A stretch of DNA of 64,000 nucleotides from Bacillota bacterium (GCA_023411795.1 JAEYOK010000045.1:140030-204029); one strand, 5' to 3'. Shown: positions 36,208 to 45,257, counted from the stretch's first letter. The notes: a model not told the origin generated them from the letters alone. Numbers and translations are program-made.

Positions 36208-36361
36208 GCCTAAGCCTGCAACGATTTAGCGCTCCGGGTCAACATCCTGTTTCTAAGTCGCAAAACGACTCAATATTGAGTCGTATGGCTTCGCATCCAT
36301 GACGATTCATTTATGAATCGTCTACTCGCTTTAAATCGTATGCAGGCTAACCGCTTATTAA
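36208..36361. repeat. Structured intergenic repeat, copy B
   Basis: Reverse-complement relative of the element at 21661-21804. Shared blocks are GCCTGCATACGATTTA, GGAGCGCTAAATCGTTG and the GCGACT..AGAAA segment. Its internal hairpins are GACGATTCAT-TT-ATGAATCGTC (36301-36322) and ACGACTCAATATTGAGTCGT, the second absent from copy A. It occupies most of the 361 bp gap between parA and the thioesterase gene; the rest holds a parS site and AT-rich sequence. Confidence 0.78.
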
Positions 36362-36429
36362 GAATTTATATTATTAAAGTATCAATAATTACTAATCTAA
36401 ATGTTTTACATCGTTTTTCTTTTATAACA

Positions 36430-36445
36430 TGTTTCACGTGAAACA
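36430..36445. other. parS centromere site
   Basis: TGTTTCACGTGAAACA, a perfect 16 bp match to the bacterial parS consensus, 285 bp upstream of the parA start. ParB binds here to load onto the chromosome. Confidence 0.97.
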
Positions 36446-36505
36446 TTTTAATCGAAAGCAGCTTTTTACGTCAAAATCAATTTTATCACATTAGATATAA
36501 TTAAA

Positions 36506-37240
36506 CTATACCTTCATCACTATATCAAAAGAAATATCCCCTGAATTATTGTTTATTCCTCTTATGATTATATCTTTTTCGTTTTTTGCTTTTAAAACAG
36601 TAAATGTGTCATCACATCTTAACTCTGAAACAAAAAACATATCATATCTTTTAATTTTATGAAGATCCTTCTTCTCATTTTCATCAAGAGCATCGTATGC
36701 AAACTCACCATATCGTGTATTATTTACATGGCCGAGACAATCAATATAGCTGTTATATACTTTTCTTTCGTCTATCTTCTCAAATAATAAGTCTGTTTTA
36801 AATGTTGGTGTTGCTTCAATAGTAAACTCCTGAATTGCCCCATTTACTTCAAAAGGAGTTTCCTTCTTTCTAAAAACTAATCGGCTCTCTAAGTCCAGTA
36901 ATACAGAGAATGTAGAGCCATGAAAAAGAATATCACCATTTTTATCTCTGAATACTAACTCTCGTCTAAAAAAAGGCCCTTTTCTTAGTGAATACCAGGT
37001 TTGCGCAAACATATCTATGCATCCATCCACAGGTTTAACAAATTCCAATGAAAGAGAAATTAAAACCCATGCTAGATTAAATTTCATTGTCTTATCAACA
37101 TTGAGATTAATTCTGTTTAAATGTCTTTCGGCAATCTGTCCAAACAAACTTTGACACGCATATGGTTTCAAACATCCATTCTCATTGATTTCTGAAACAT
37201 CCGGTTTTATTTCATAAATGAAATCTTTTTCGTTAATCAT
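36506..37240 (-). CDS. Acyl-ACP thioesterase family protein
   Basis: 244 residues of double hot-dog fold. The second hot-dog carries DCLGHVNNTRYGEFAYDAL (about 173-191), the HVNNxxY catalytic-type motif of the FatA/acyl-ACP thioesterase family (PF01643); the first contains LAWVLISLSLEF. It would release fatty acids from acyl carrier protein. It lies 20 bp downstream of a GNAT gene in the same direction, between two parS sites; nothing links the pair to lipid metabolism locally. Confidence 0.85.
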   Translation of the reverse strand: MINEKDFIYEIKPDVSEINENGCLKPYACQSLFGQIAERHLNRINLNVDKTMKFNLAWVLISLSLEFVKPVDGCIDMFAQTWYSLRKGPFFRRELVFRDKNGDILFHGSTFSVLLDLESRLVFRKKETPFEVNGAIQEFTIEATPTFKTDLLFEKIDERKVYNSYIDCLGHVNNTRYGEFAYDALDENEKKDLHKIKRYDMFFVSELRCDDTFTVLKAKNEKDIIIRGINNNSGDISFDIVMKV

Positions 37241-37260
37241 AGATACCTCTATTCAGAGCC

Positions 37261-37764
37261 TTATAAAATTTTTTCAAATGCGATTCTTTTACTTCCATTT
37301 TCTAAATATATCACTCCACAATATATAAAGCCATTATTAGCAAGCATTTTTTTCATTGATTCATTTTCGTCATGGGTGTCTACCTTAATGCTTTTTATAT
37401 TTTTCTCCAGGCATAGTTTTTCAATTTCTGTTATAATAGTGCCTGATAATTTTTTTCCTTTATATTTGTTATCCACTGCAATTCGGTGAATAACACCATA
37501 TTCTTTTTCTGTTATCCACTTTCCATCATAAATTCTTTCATAGGTTTTTTCTCCTCTAAAAGATACAGCCACGGTTGCAACAATTTCATTATCTATGATA
37601 AGAACATAACCATCCCCTATATCAATATCATTCTTTATGACGTTAATGTTGGGATAGTTATTCTGCCATTGATCAATTTCTTTAACTTTTAAATAATCTT
37701 GTGCCTGCTTGATTATACCCATTATTCTATCTAAATCATTACTATTAGCTTTTCTAAATTCCAT
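37261..37764 (-). CDS. GNAT family N-acetyltransferase
   Basis: 167 residues with the GNAT fold: N-terminal EFRKANSNDLDRIMGIIKQAQ, central strand GDGYVLIIDNEIVATVAV, and the acetyl-CoA loop VIHRIAVDNKYKGKKLSGTIITEIE (motif A, where the usual R/QxxGxG/A appears as NKYKGKKLSG). The substrate is unknown. ATG 37764 lies 13 bases from a parS site and the gene is probably co-transcribed with the thioesterase. Confidence 0.85.
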   Translation of the reverse strand: MEFRKANSNDLDRIMGIIKQAQDYLKVKEIDQWQNNYPNINVIKNDIDIGDGYVLIIDNEIVATVAVSFRGEKTYERIYDGKWITEKEYGVIHRIAVDNKYKGKKLSGTIITEIEKLCLEKNIKSIKVDTHDENESMKKMLANNGFIYCGVIYLENGSKRIAFEKIL

Positions 37765-37776
37765 TTCGTCACCAAC

Positions 37777-37792
37777 TGTTTCACGTGAAACA
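37777..37792. other. parS centromere site
   Basis: TGTTTCACGTGAAACA, perfect consensus, just upstream of the GNAT start codon and 1.33 kb from the other parS site. ParB spreading here could also affect GNAT transcription. Confidence 0.97.
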
Positions 37793-37798
37793 TTATAA

Positions 37799-37831
37799 AT
37801 AAAGAGGCCGTAAATATCGTTAAGGCCTCTT
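37799..37831 (-). terminator. Intrinsic terminator of gyrB
   Basis: 8 bp stem AAGAGGCC/GGCCTCTT, 27 bp after the gyrB stop, followed on the minus strand by a T-rich stretch (TTTATTTAT). Confidence 0.75.
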
Positions 37832-37858
37832 AAATGGTACCAAAAAATATTTTTGGTT

Positions 37859-39793
37859 TTATATGTCTAAGTTGCTTACAAGCTTAGCATGTTTTTGAAT
37901 AAATTCTTTTCTTGGTTCAACCTTTTCTCCCATTAAAATTGTAAAGATATCATCAGATAATAAAGGATCATCTACTCCAACTTTTAATATTTGTCTTGTC
38001 TCAGGGTTCATGGTAGTTTCCCAAAGCTGGTCTGCGTTCATTTCACCTAGACCTTTATATCTTTGCATTGCAATGGTGTTATCTTCCTTGCTCCAATTTT
38101 TTTCTTTAAATAGCTTCGCAAGTTCTCGCTCATTATATACATAATACTCTTCCTTACCCTTTTTTACCTTAAACAGGGGTGGCTGTGCTATATATATATG
38201 GCCGTTTTCAACAAGGGGTTTCATATACCGATAGAAGAAAGTTAAAAGTAAGGTTCTGATATGAGATCCGTCAACATCAGCATCTGCCATTATAATTATT
38301 TTATGATAACGCAGTTTTGAAAGATCTAATTCTTCACCTATACTGGCGCCTAATGCAGTAATAACTGGACTTAGCTTTTCATTGCCAATTACCTTATCTT
38401 CTCTTGATTTTTCAACATTCAACATTTTTCCCCATAGTGGGAGAATCGCCTGAAATCTTCGATCACGGCCCTGTTTTGCACTACCGCCTGCCGAGTCGCC
38501 CTCAACTATAAATATCTCGCACTTCGAAGCATCTTTTTCAGAACAATCTGCCAGTTTTCCAGGTAATGAAGTGGATTCAAGTACTGACTTTCTCTTTGTC
38601 AGCTCCCTTGCTTTTCTTGCAGCCTCTCTTGCTCTAAAAGATAGCAAAGTTTTTTCAACAATAATTTTTGCTATTTTAGGATTTTCTTCTAAAATATATG
38701 ATAATTTTTCAGTCACCACTGCTTCAGTAAATGACCTTATATCAGCGTTACCAAGTTTTGTTTTCGTCTGTCCTTCGAATTGAGGATCATGTAGTTTAAC
38801 GCTTACAATTGCTGTAAGGCCTTCTCTAACATCCTCTCCCGATAAATTCTTGTCACTTTCCTTCAATTGATTTATTTTTCTTGCATAATCATTAACTACT
38901 TTGGTTATAGCAGCTTTAAAACCTGTGATATGTGTGCCACCCTCTGTTGTTGAGATATTATTGGCATAACCATAAACATTTTCATTAAATGAATCTGTAT
39001 ACTGCATAGAGATTTCAAGCTCAACATCATCTTTCTTTGCTGAAAAATAAATTACTTCAGGATGAATTGATTCCTTGTTTTTATTAATATATTCTACAAA
39101 AGAGCTTATACCACCTTCATAATGAAGAACTATTTGGTTAACTTCTTCTTCTCTGGCATCGTATAAGTTAATGGTGATTTCTTTATTAAGAAATGCCATT
39201 TCTCTGAATCTCTTCAAAAGAACTTCAAACTCAAACACAGTCTCTTCGAATATCTCAGCATCAGGCTTAAAGACAGTTTTTGTTCCTGTAATATTCTCAT
39301 CGCATTCACCAATCAAATCTACACCGGTAACTGGAACACCACGTTCATAACGTTGTTTATAAATCTTTCCGTCTCTTGATACCTCAACTTCCATCCATTC
39401 GGAAAGCGCATTAACAACTGAAGCACCAACACCATGAAGACCACCCGAAACTTTATATCCATCTCCGCCAAACTTTCCACCGGCATGTAAAACAGTATGA
39501 ACAACCTGCATAGTAGGTATCTGTAATTTTGGGTGTATTCCGGTTGGTATACCACGACCATTGTCATAAACAGTAACACTATTGTCTTTATTGATTATCA
39601 CATTAATCTCGTCACAATAACCTGCAAGAGATTCATCTATGCTGTTATCGACTATCTCATACACCAAATGATGCAGACCTCTTGATGATGTGCTTCCTAT
39701 ATACATACCCGGTCTTTTTCTTACAGCTTCCAAACCCTCAAGGACCTGAATCTGTTCTTCATTATATCCCACATGATTTTTGCTTTCTGACAT
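37859..39793 (-). CDS. gyrB: DNA gyrase subunit B
   Basis: 644 residues, the short Gram-positive form. The GHKL ATPase has EIVDNSIDESLAGYCDEI and VYDNGRGIPTGIHP, with GGLHGVGASVVNALS; the TOPRIM domain has EGDSAGGSAKQGRDRRFQAILPL and IIMADADVDGSHI; the C-terminus has QRYKGLGEMN. It provides ATP-driven strand passage with GyrA, which here lies on the other side of the origin. It follows remB by 23 bp in the dnaA-dnaN-yaaA-recF-remB-gyrB series. Confidence 0.97.
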   Translation of the reverse strand: MSESKNHVGYNEEQIQVLEGLEAVRKRPGMYIGSTSSRGLHHLVYEIVDNSIDESLAGYCDEINVIINKDNSVTVYDNGRGIPTGIHPKLQIPTMQVVHTVLHAGGKFGGDGYKVSGGLHGVGASVVNALSEWMEVEVSRDGKIYKQRYERGVPVTGVDLIGECDENITGTKTVFKPDAEIFEETVFEFEVLLKRFREMAFLNKEITINLYDAREEEVNQIVLHYEGGISSFVEYINKNKESIHPEVIYFSAKKDDVELEISMQYTDSFNENVYGYANNISTTEGGTHITGFKAAITKVVNDYARKINQLKESDKNLSGEDVREGLTAIVSVKLHDPQFEGQTKTKLGNADIRSFTEAVVTEKLSYILEENPKIAKIIVEKTLLSFRAREAARKARELTKRKSVLESTSLPGKLADCSEKDASKCEIFIVEGDSAGGSAKQGRDRRFQAILPLWGKMLNVEKSREDKVIGNEKLSPVITALGASIGEELDLSKLRYHKIIIMADADVDGSHIRTLLLTFFYRYMKPLVENGHIYIAQPPLFKVKKGKEEYYVYNERELAKLFKEKNWSKEDNTIAMQRYKGLGEMNADQLWETTMNPETRQILKVGVDDPLLSDDIFTILMGEKVEPRKEFIQKHAKLVSNLDI

Positions 39794-39816
39794 CTACGTA
39801 TATTCCTCCCACTATC

Positions 39817-40071
39817 TTAGGTCTGTTTCAATATTCTTTTTCTTAGTGTCGTTGTTGAAATCGGGGACAAATAGACAGTTTGTTTTCCATTCTTTACTGT
39901 CACAATAAATGACTTCGGAATGTCCGACCCAACTGTTACGACATTTCCTTTTTCCTCACAACTCTTTAAGAACTCTCTAGTATTATTAGAAGTTGTCGTC
40001 CTTTCAATATCCATAATAGCGAGGATATCTTTTAAAAATACAATTACTTCTTCTCCTATATGCAAAAACAT
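39817..40071 (-). CDS. remB: RemB/YaaB family protein (extracellular matrix regulatory, DUF370)
   Basis: 84 residues beginning MFLHIGEEVIVFLKDILAIMD, the RemB/YaaB start, followed by a conserved C-terminal YLSPISTTTLRKRI. In Bacillus the gene also lies between recF and gyrB and affects biofilm matrix genes along with the DNA-binding homologue RemA. It is 73 bp from recF. Confidence 0.88.
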   Translation of the reverse strand: MFLHIGEEVIVFLKDILAIMDIERTTTSNNTREFLKSCEEKGNVVTVGSDIPKSFIVTVKNGKQTVYLSPISTTTLRKRILKQT

Positions 40072-40144
40072 ACTAACCTCGTTCTTAATTTTATTCTAGT
40101 TTTCAAATAAGGTCAACTTTCCAATACAAGCAGATTATTTCTGT

Positions 40145-41260
40145 TTAACTTTCATTCATTACTTTTCCGCTTTTTATAAAAAACTTTTTAACTTCTCTCT
40201 CTTTTATATTAGCATAAGGTAACTCATCTGTTGTTGTAATTATGGTCTGCACGTTGGATAAACTTTTAATTAAATATTCCTGGCGCTTTAAATCAAGTTC
40301 TGACATGACATCATCTAATAATAGGACGGGTTTTTCCCCTTTTATTCCTTCTACAAATAAAAGTTCTGACAATATAAGTGATAAAGCCAGTGTTCTCTGC
40401 TGTCCCTGAGAACAATATTGTCTGGAATTCATACCATTTAATAATATTTCAAAATCATCACGATGTGGACCATAGAGACATTGTGAAATACTAAGTTCCT
40501 TCTTTATTCCTCTACTTAAAGTATTTATAAGCTGATTTTTAAAATATTCTTCATCTGAATCTTTGTCAAAATTACAAAATGTTCTATATTGCAATTCAGA
40601 ATTTTCGGTACCGTCTGTTATAGTATGTATTCCATTCTTCATAAAAAAGTCTAATTCACTTATTGCATTCTTTCTTATAAATGTAATTTTAGCACCGTAC
40701 ATAGAAATATGTTCATTCCAGACCGGAATCATTTCTTCATACTTTTTCTCGTGCTTACCCATTTTTAAAGCTATAGCTTTATTTTTAATCAGTTGATTGT
40801 ACCTTTTCAATATATGGAGATACTGTCTGTTAGTCTGGCATAGAATAATATCTAAAAATTTTCTTCTAATAGCCGGTGAACCTTTTACAACTTCTAGAGT
40901 TTCGGGAGAAAAAAGTATTATATTAAGTGTTCCAAGTATATCGGAAAGCTTATCTCTTTTTACTCCGTTTATTTCAGCATAACGACCATTCTCTTTGGAA
41001 TACCTGATGGTGATGTTGTTATCCCTATCATTAACAACTGCATCCAGCTTGAGCTCAAAACCTTGATATCCATTTTTTATTAAATCATGATAACTGTTTG
41101 TTCTATGAGATTTACCCGTTGAAGCAATATACAAAGCTTCCAGTATATTAGTTTTTCCCTGAGCGTTTTGACCATATAGAATATTTATTCCATCACTAAA
41201 TGAAATTTTCTGTCTTTCATAATTTCTAAAGTTAATTAGCTCTAAACTTTGTATAGTCAC
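40145..41260 (-). CDS. recF: DNA replication and repair protein RecF
   Basis: 371 residues. Walker A is LYGQNAQGKTNILEAL near the N-terminus, the ABC-like signature is QCLYGPHRDDFEI followed by CSQGQQRTLALSLIL, and Walker B is VLLLDDVMSELD. It binds single-strand gaps with RecO and RecR. Its ATG overlaps the yaaA stop by 4 bp. Confidence 0.96.
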   Translation of the reverse strand: MTIQSLELINFRNYERQKISFSDGINILYGQNAQGKTNILEALYIASTGKSHRTNSYHDLIKNGYQGFELKLDAVVNDRDNNITIRYSKENGRYAEINGVKRDKLSDILGTLNIILFSPETLEVVKGSPAIRRKFLDIILCQTNRQYLHILKRYNQLIKNKAIALKMGKHEKKYEEMIPVWNEHISMYGAKITFIRKNAISELDFFMKNGIHTITDGTENSELQYRTFCNFDKDSDEEYFKNQLINTLSRGIKKELSISQCLYGPHRDDFEILLNGMNSRQYCSQGQQRTLALSLILSELLFVEGIKGEKPVLLLDDVMSELDLKRQEYLIKSLSNVQTIITTTDELPYANIKEREVKKFFIKSGKVMNES

Positions 41261-41481
41261 CTTTTTTCACCATTTTGAACTATTCTATATAAGTCATTAT
41301 TTACTTTAATTATATAACCATCACGAAGTTTTCTCCCCCGGCGATCCTCTTTCTCGTCATTCACATATATATTGCTTTCTGCTATAAAAGATCTTGCCTC
41401 TCCTCCGCTACTAATAATATCCGAAAGCTTAAGGAATTGATCTAACTTTATATATTCAGTATTTATAAAAATATCTTTCAT
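41257..41481 (-). CDS. yaaA: S4-domain RNA-binding protein YaaA (RlbA family)
   Basis: 74 residues with a complete S4 fold (YIKLDQFLKLSDIISSGGEARSFI, then NIYVNDEKEDRRGRKL). In Bacillus the homologue sits between dnaN and recF and takes part in late 50S subunit assembly or RNA binding. Overlap with recF and a 29 bp gap to dnaN show a shared transcript. Confidence 0.9.
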   Translation of the reverse strand: MKDIFINTEYIKLDQFLKLSDIISSGGEARSFIAESNIYVNDEKEDRRGRKLRDGYIIKVNNDLYRIVQNGEKR

Positions 41482-41510
41482 AAGCTCACTCTCTTATATC
41501 TTATTTTTTC

Positions 41511-42611
41511 TCAGCTGTTTTTTATCCTAACAGGTAAAATAAGATACAAATATCTGTCATGATCTATTGCAGTAATAATACAAGGGCCTATTGATGAAGT
41601 AAAAGATATCTTTATATTTTCGTCTGTTATAACTTTTAGAGCATCAATAAAATATCTTGGATTAAAACCTATTTGTAGAGACATCCCATTATTCTCTATT
41701 TTTACTTGTTCTTTTGAAAGTCCAATATCAGCAGTAGATGAAACAATCATATCTTCGTCATTTATATTAAATTTAACAGGATATCTTTTGTCATCGCAGG
41801 TAATTAAAGATGCACGCTCAAGACTTTCTGTAAGCTCTTTTGTATTAACAGTAATAACTGTCTCAAACTGTCCCGGTATATATCCTCTATAGTTCATAAA
41901 TTCACCATCAAGGACATTTGATGAAATCCTACAATTCTCAAAAACAAATGAGATTATATTTCCTGAAAGTGAAACAGTAATAGGATCTTCACTTGTTTCT
42001 AAAATTCTTAGTATTTCATTCATATTCTTTCCAGGAACAACAACTTTAAACTTTACATCCTCTTTAATAACTGAATTGCTTACAGCCATTCTGAATCCGT
42101 CCAAAGCGGCTATTCTTATTTCACTGTTCTCAACTTCCATTAGACATCCGGTCATAATCTTTCTATTTTCATCTGACCCTACGGCAAATATTGTTTGTCT
42201 AATAAGTTCCTTTAAAGATCCCTGGCTGATAGAAAAAGCTATTTCATTTTCCACATTGGGTGGTAATGGATATGAGTCTGATTCCATACCTTTTATTTCA
42301 AAATATGAATTGAGACATTCTATTCTTATTTTACTTCCATCAAATACTTCAATCAAAACAGGTGCATCAGGAAGTTTTCTAATTATATCTCCAAACATTT
42401 TTCCATTAATTACAATTGATCCCTTTTCCATAATATCTGCATCTATTTTGTATTCAATTGCCAAATCAAAATTATTGCCGATAAGTTTAACTTTTTCATC
42501 AGCTTCTATATAAATGCCTTCTAATATAGGAAGTGTAGCCTTTGCTAAAATAGCCTTTTGTACTATGTTTATTGCTTCCAGTAAGTTTTGTTTAAGGATA
42601 ATAACCTTCAT
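41511..42611 (-). CDS. dnaN: DNA polymerase III beta subunit (sliding clamp)
   Basis: 366 residues, three repeated clamp domains. Typical blocks are IVQKAILAKATLPILEGIYIEA at the N-terminus, GMESDSYPLPP in the middle of domain one, and the C-terminal YLILPVRI. It encircles DNA and tethers the polymerase. It follows dnaA across the 243 bp putative origin. Confidence 0.96.
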   Translation of the reverse strand: MKVIILKQNLLEAINIVQKAILAKATLPILEGIYIEADEKVKLIGNNFDLAIEYKIDADIMEKGSIVINGKMFGDIIRKLPDAPVLIEVFDGSKIRIECLNSYFEIKGMESDSYPLPPNVENEIAFSISQGSLKELIRQTIFAVGSDENRKIMTGCLMEVENSEIRIAALDGFRMAVSNSVIKEDVKFKVVVPGKNMNEILRILETSEDPITVSLSGNIISFVFENCRISSNVLDGEFMNYRGYIPGQFETVITVNTKELTESLERASLITCDDKRYPVKFNINDEDMIVSSTADIGLSKEQVKIENNGMSLQIGFNPRYFIDALKVITDENIKISFTSSIGPCIITAIDHDRYLYLILPVRIKNS

Positions 42612-42854
42612 TTTTTTTATCTCCTTATATCTTATATTTTTTAGTCGTAATAGTAGTAAGTACTGTGAATTATGTTGAAAAGTGTGTCAACTCTTTTATT
42701 TGTATAATTTTCATGTGTTAATAACTTTGTTGATTAATGATGAATTTTACTGTATAACTTTATGCTCTTTAAAAAATACATTTTTCTACACATTTTATCA
42801 ATCCACATATCCACATTTTTTGTTAATAAGCTGAATATATTTATAAAATCACTT
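42612..42854. other. Putative replication origin (oriC) between dnaA and dnaN
   Basis: A 243 bp very AT-rich gap. DnaA-box-like sites ATATCCACA (42807-42815, one mismatch to TTATCCACA) and CAATCCACA (42799-42807) overlap in tandem, with weaker relatives TTTTCTACA and GTGTTAATA nearby. Genes run away from this point on both sides, as expected at an origin. No perfect TTATCCACA was found in it, so the call depends mainly on gene order. Confidence 0.6.
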
Positions 42855-44183
42855 TTACTGTTTTCCGGTTATATTTCTTTTCATTTCCATGATAGCACGT
42901 TTTAATTCAGCACTTTTCTCCATCTCATCTTGTATCTTGTCGCATGCGTGCATTACTGTTGTATGATCCCTGCCCCCGAAAACCTGTCCTATTTTTGGAA
43001 GTGACATACCGGTAAGCTCTCTGCAAAGATACATTGCAACCTGTCTAGGATATGAAACCTCTCGTGATCTTTTTTGTGTAACAAATTGATCAGGAGCAAT
43101 ATCATAATATCGTGAAACAACTTTCATAATAGTCGTATGATTAATGTTAGTTACGGCTATACCGGCAAGAATCTGTTTTAAACAGTCCTGTGCAAGTTCT
43201 AGTGTAATGGGGCTGCCTGTTAAAGATGCATATGCGATAACCCTATTTAATGCTCCTTCCAATTCTCTGATATTTGATTCAATATTGTTTGCAATATAAA
43301 CCAATACCTCATTTGGTATGTCATATCTTTCAAGCTGGGACTTTTTTCTGAGAATAGCAATACGGGTCTCTGTATCAGGTGCCTGAATATCTGCTATTAA
43401 ACCCCATTCGAACCTTGAACGAAGACGGTCCTCAAGGGTTAGAATTTCTTTAGGGGGCTTGTCACTGGATATTACAATTTGCTTATTAAGTTCATAAAGA
43501 GCGTTAAAGGTATGGAAGAATTCTTCCTGAGTTCGCTCTTTTCCACCAATAAATTGAATGTCATCTATTAATAAAACATCTATATTTCTATATTTACTTC
43601 TAAATTCTTCATTTTTGTCATCCTTAATAGCATTAATAAGTTCATTTGTAAATTTTTCGGATGATGTGTAAAGGACTTTAGTTTCAGGTTTTTGTTCAAT
43701 TACGTAATGACCTATCGCATGCATAAGGTGAGTTTTTCCGAGACCTACTCCTCCGTAAATAAATAAAGGATTATAAGCGGTTGCCGGGGCTTCTGCTACT
43801 GCAAGTGCGGCAGCATGAGCCAGCTGATTGCCGTTTCCCTTTACAAATGTACTAAAAGTATATTTAGGATTAAGTATAGATAAAACAGGTGAAGCATCAT
43901 CAAGTGTAGTATCTTTTTTTTCTTGTACCTCTCCGGACTTAACAGTTAATTCAATATCAAGATTCTTGTTTGTCACAATTTTTAGTGCATTTTGTAGAAG
44001 ATCTTTGTATCTGGATTTAATAATTCCTAGATTGAATTCCGATGGAACTTCCAGTAAAATACTATTTTTATTTAAAGAGACTGGTACAATAGTTTCTATC
44101 CATGTTGAAAAGCCTACGCTTGTTAATTCTTCTTCAAGCAGCTTCATTACTTCAGACCAAATTTCATTAATACCGGATGCCAT
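42855..44183 (-). CDS. dnaA: Chromosomal replication initiator protein DnaA
   Basis: 442 residues from ATG 44183 (MASGINEIW), with GGAGG at 8 bases; the open frame extends farther but without reason. Domain I covers about 1-90, a short linker follows, the AAA+ core has FIYGGVGLGKTHLMHAIG (Walker A) and VLLIDDIQFIGGKERTQEEFFHTFN (Walker B), and domain IV ends with GGRDHTTVMHACDKI for DnaA-box binding. It opens the origin for replication. Confidence 0.97.
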   Translation of the reverse strand: MASGINEIWSEVMKLLEEELTSVGFSTWIETIVPVSLNKNSILLEVPSEFNLGIIKSRYKDLLQNALKIVTNKNLDIELTVKSGEVQEKKDTTLDDASPVLSILNPKYTFSTFVKGNGNQLAHAAALAVAEAPATAYNPLFIYGGVGLGKTHLMHAIGHYVIEQKPETKVLYTSSEKFTNELINAIKDDKNEEFRSKYRNIDVLLIDDIQFIGGKERTQEEFFHTFNALYELNKQIVISSDKPPKEILTLEDRLRSRFEWGLIADIQAPDTETRIAILRKKSQLERYDIPNEVLVYIANNIESNIRELEGALNRVIAYASLTGSPITLELAQDCLKQILAGIAVTNINHTTIMKVVSRYYDIAPDQFVTQKRSREVSYPRQVAMYLCRELTGMSLPKIGQVFGGRDHTTVMHACDKIQDEMEKSAELKRAIMEMKRNITGKQ

Positions 44184-44221
44184 CAAAAATTCCTCCATTT
44201 GTTTTCCTAACCGTATACTTA

Positions 44222-44250
44222 AATATACCAAACTTCAATATGGGATTCAA
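44222..44250 (-). promoter_or_regulatory. Putative dnaA promoter
   Basis: TTGAAT (44250-44245), 17-base spacer, TATATT (44227-44222) on the minus strand, about 40 bases before the dnaA start. Confidence 0.5.
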
Positions 44251-44301
44251 CAGAAACTGTCTTTGCAGAAATTTCTGGTTTTCGTATCTTTTTAGTTTTT
44301 C

Positions 44302-44331
44302 TTGACTTATGAGTGTATTAGGTTATATAAT
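44302..44331 (+). promoter_or_regulatory. rpmH promoter
   Basis: TTGACT (44302-44307), 18-base spacer, TATAAT (44326-44331), directed to rpmH 73 bases downstream. Confidence 0.75.
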
Positions 44332-44403
44332 ATTTGCTGGTGTCCTTATAAAAAGATTATTGAACATTTTGATAAAAACACACTGAACGGAGGTGCTTTA
44401 TTT

Positions 44404-44538
44404 ATGATTCGTACCTATCAGCCAAAGAAGAGACAACGTAAAAAGGAGCATGGCTTCAGAAAAAGAATGAAGACAGCTAACGGACGAAAAGTATTAAGAA
44501 GAAGAAGAATGAAGGGCAGAAAGACTTTAACTGCATAA
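44404..44538 (+). CDS. rpmH: Ribosomal protein bL34
   Basis: 44 residues, MIRTYQPKKRQRKKEHGFRK and onward with GRKVLRRRRMKGRK, the full bL34 sequence. ACGGAGGTGC precedes ATG 44404. A longer frame runs upstream, but bL34 always begins here. It lies divergently from dnaA. Confidence 0.97.
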   Translation: MIRTYQPKKRQRKKEHGFRKRMKTANGRKVLRRRRMKGRKTLTA

Positions 44539-44565
44539 AGACCATTTTATTGGTCTTTTCTTCTA
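44537..44565 (+). terminator. Hairpin terminator after rpmH
   Basis: AAAGACCA/TGGTCTTT stem followed by TCTTCT, right at the rpmH stop. Probably partial, since rnpA follows with no clear promoter of its own. Confidence 0.6.
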
Positions 44566-44679
44566 TTATGGATTATTTAGATAAGAAACATTATAATTGG
44601 ATAAAATCTTGTCAAAAAACAAAACGAAATTATTAAGATTTTTTCTTAGATTTTGTATAGTGGAAATGTAGATAAACGG

Positions 44680-45030
44680 ATGAGCAAACTGCCTGTATTG
44701 ACAAAAAACAAAGAATTCCAAAGGGTATATAGCAGAGGAAAATATGCTGCTTCTTCCTTATTGGTTATATATGTTCATCATAATAATCTTCCTATTACGA
44801 GGCTTGGTATTACAACAAGTAAAAAAGTTGGAAATTCAGTTAAACGAAACAGGATGAGAAGACTTATAAAAGAAAACATGAGACTTTTATATAGCCGTTT
44901 GGATAAAGGATTTGACTTAGTAATAGTGGCAAGAAAGACAGAAAAACTTGTTAATTTAGATATTATAGGGAAAGATATAAGGTATCTTTTTAACAGATTG
45001 GGTCTATTAGATAGGGAAGCTAATGATTAA
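44680..45030 (+). CDS. rnpA: Ribonuclease P protein component
   Basis: 116 residues from ATG 44680 (MSKLPVLTKNKEFQRVYSRGK). The RNase P motif VGNSVKRNRMRRLIKENMR is intact. It binds the catalytic RNase P RNA and helps with pre-tRNA 5' processing. The ribosome binding site is weak (GTGGAAATG region). It overlaps yidD by 8 bp. Confidence 0.95.
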   Translation: MSKLPVLTKNKEFQRVYSRGKYAASSLLVIYVHHNNLPITRLGITTSKKVGNSVKRNRMRRLIKENMRLLYSRLDKGFDLVIVARKTEKLVNLDIIGKDIRYLFNRLGLLDREAND

Positions 45031-45238
45031 AAAACTAATTTTAGCTGTTATAAAGTTTTATAGGAAATTTTTGTCCCCTCTTAAAGGTAGTCCTACATGT
45101 AGATTTTATCCCACATGCTCTCAATATGCCTTAGAAGCAGTTATGAAATATGGTGCTTTGAAAGGTACTTATTTAGCTATACTTAGAATATTAAAGTGTC
45201 ATCCCTTCCACCCCGGAGGGTATGACCCTGTAAAGTAA
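45023..45238 (+). CDS. yidD: Membrane protein insertion efficiency factor YidD
   Basis: 71 residues with the conserved CRFYPTCSQYALEAV and CHPFHPGGYDPVK motifs. It assists YidC in membrane protein insertion. The overlap with rnpA and 19 bp gap to yidC are the standard arrangement. Confidence 0.96.
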   Translation: MIKKLILAVIKFYRKFLSPLKGSPTCRFYPTCSQYALEAVMKYGALKGTYLAILRILKCHPFHPGGYDPVK

Positions 45239-45257
45239 TAAATCGGAGGTATTTTTT

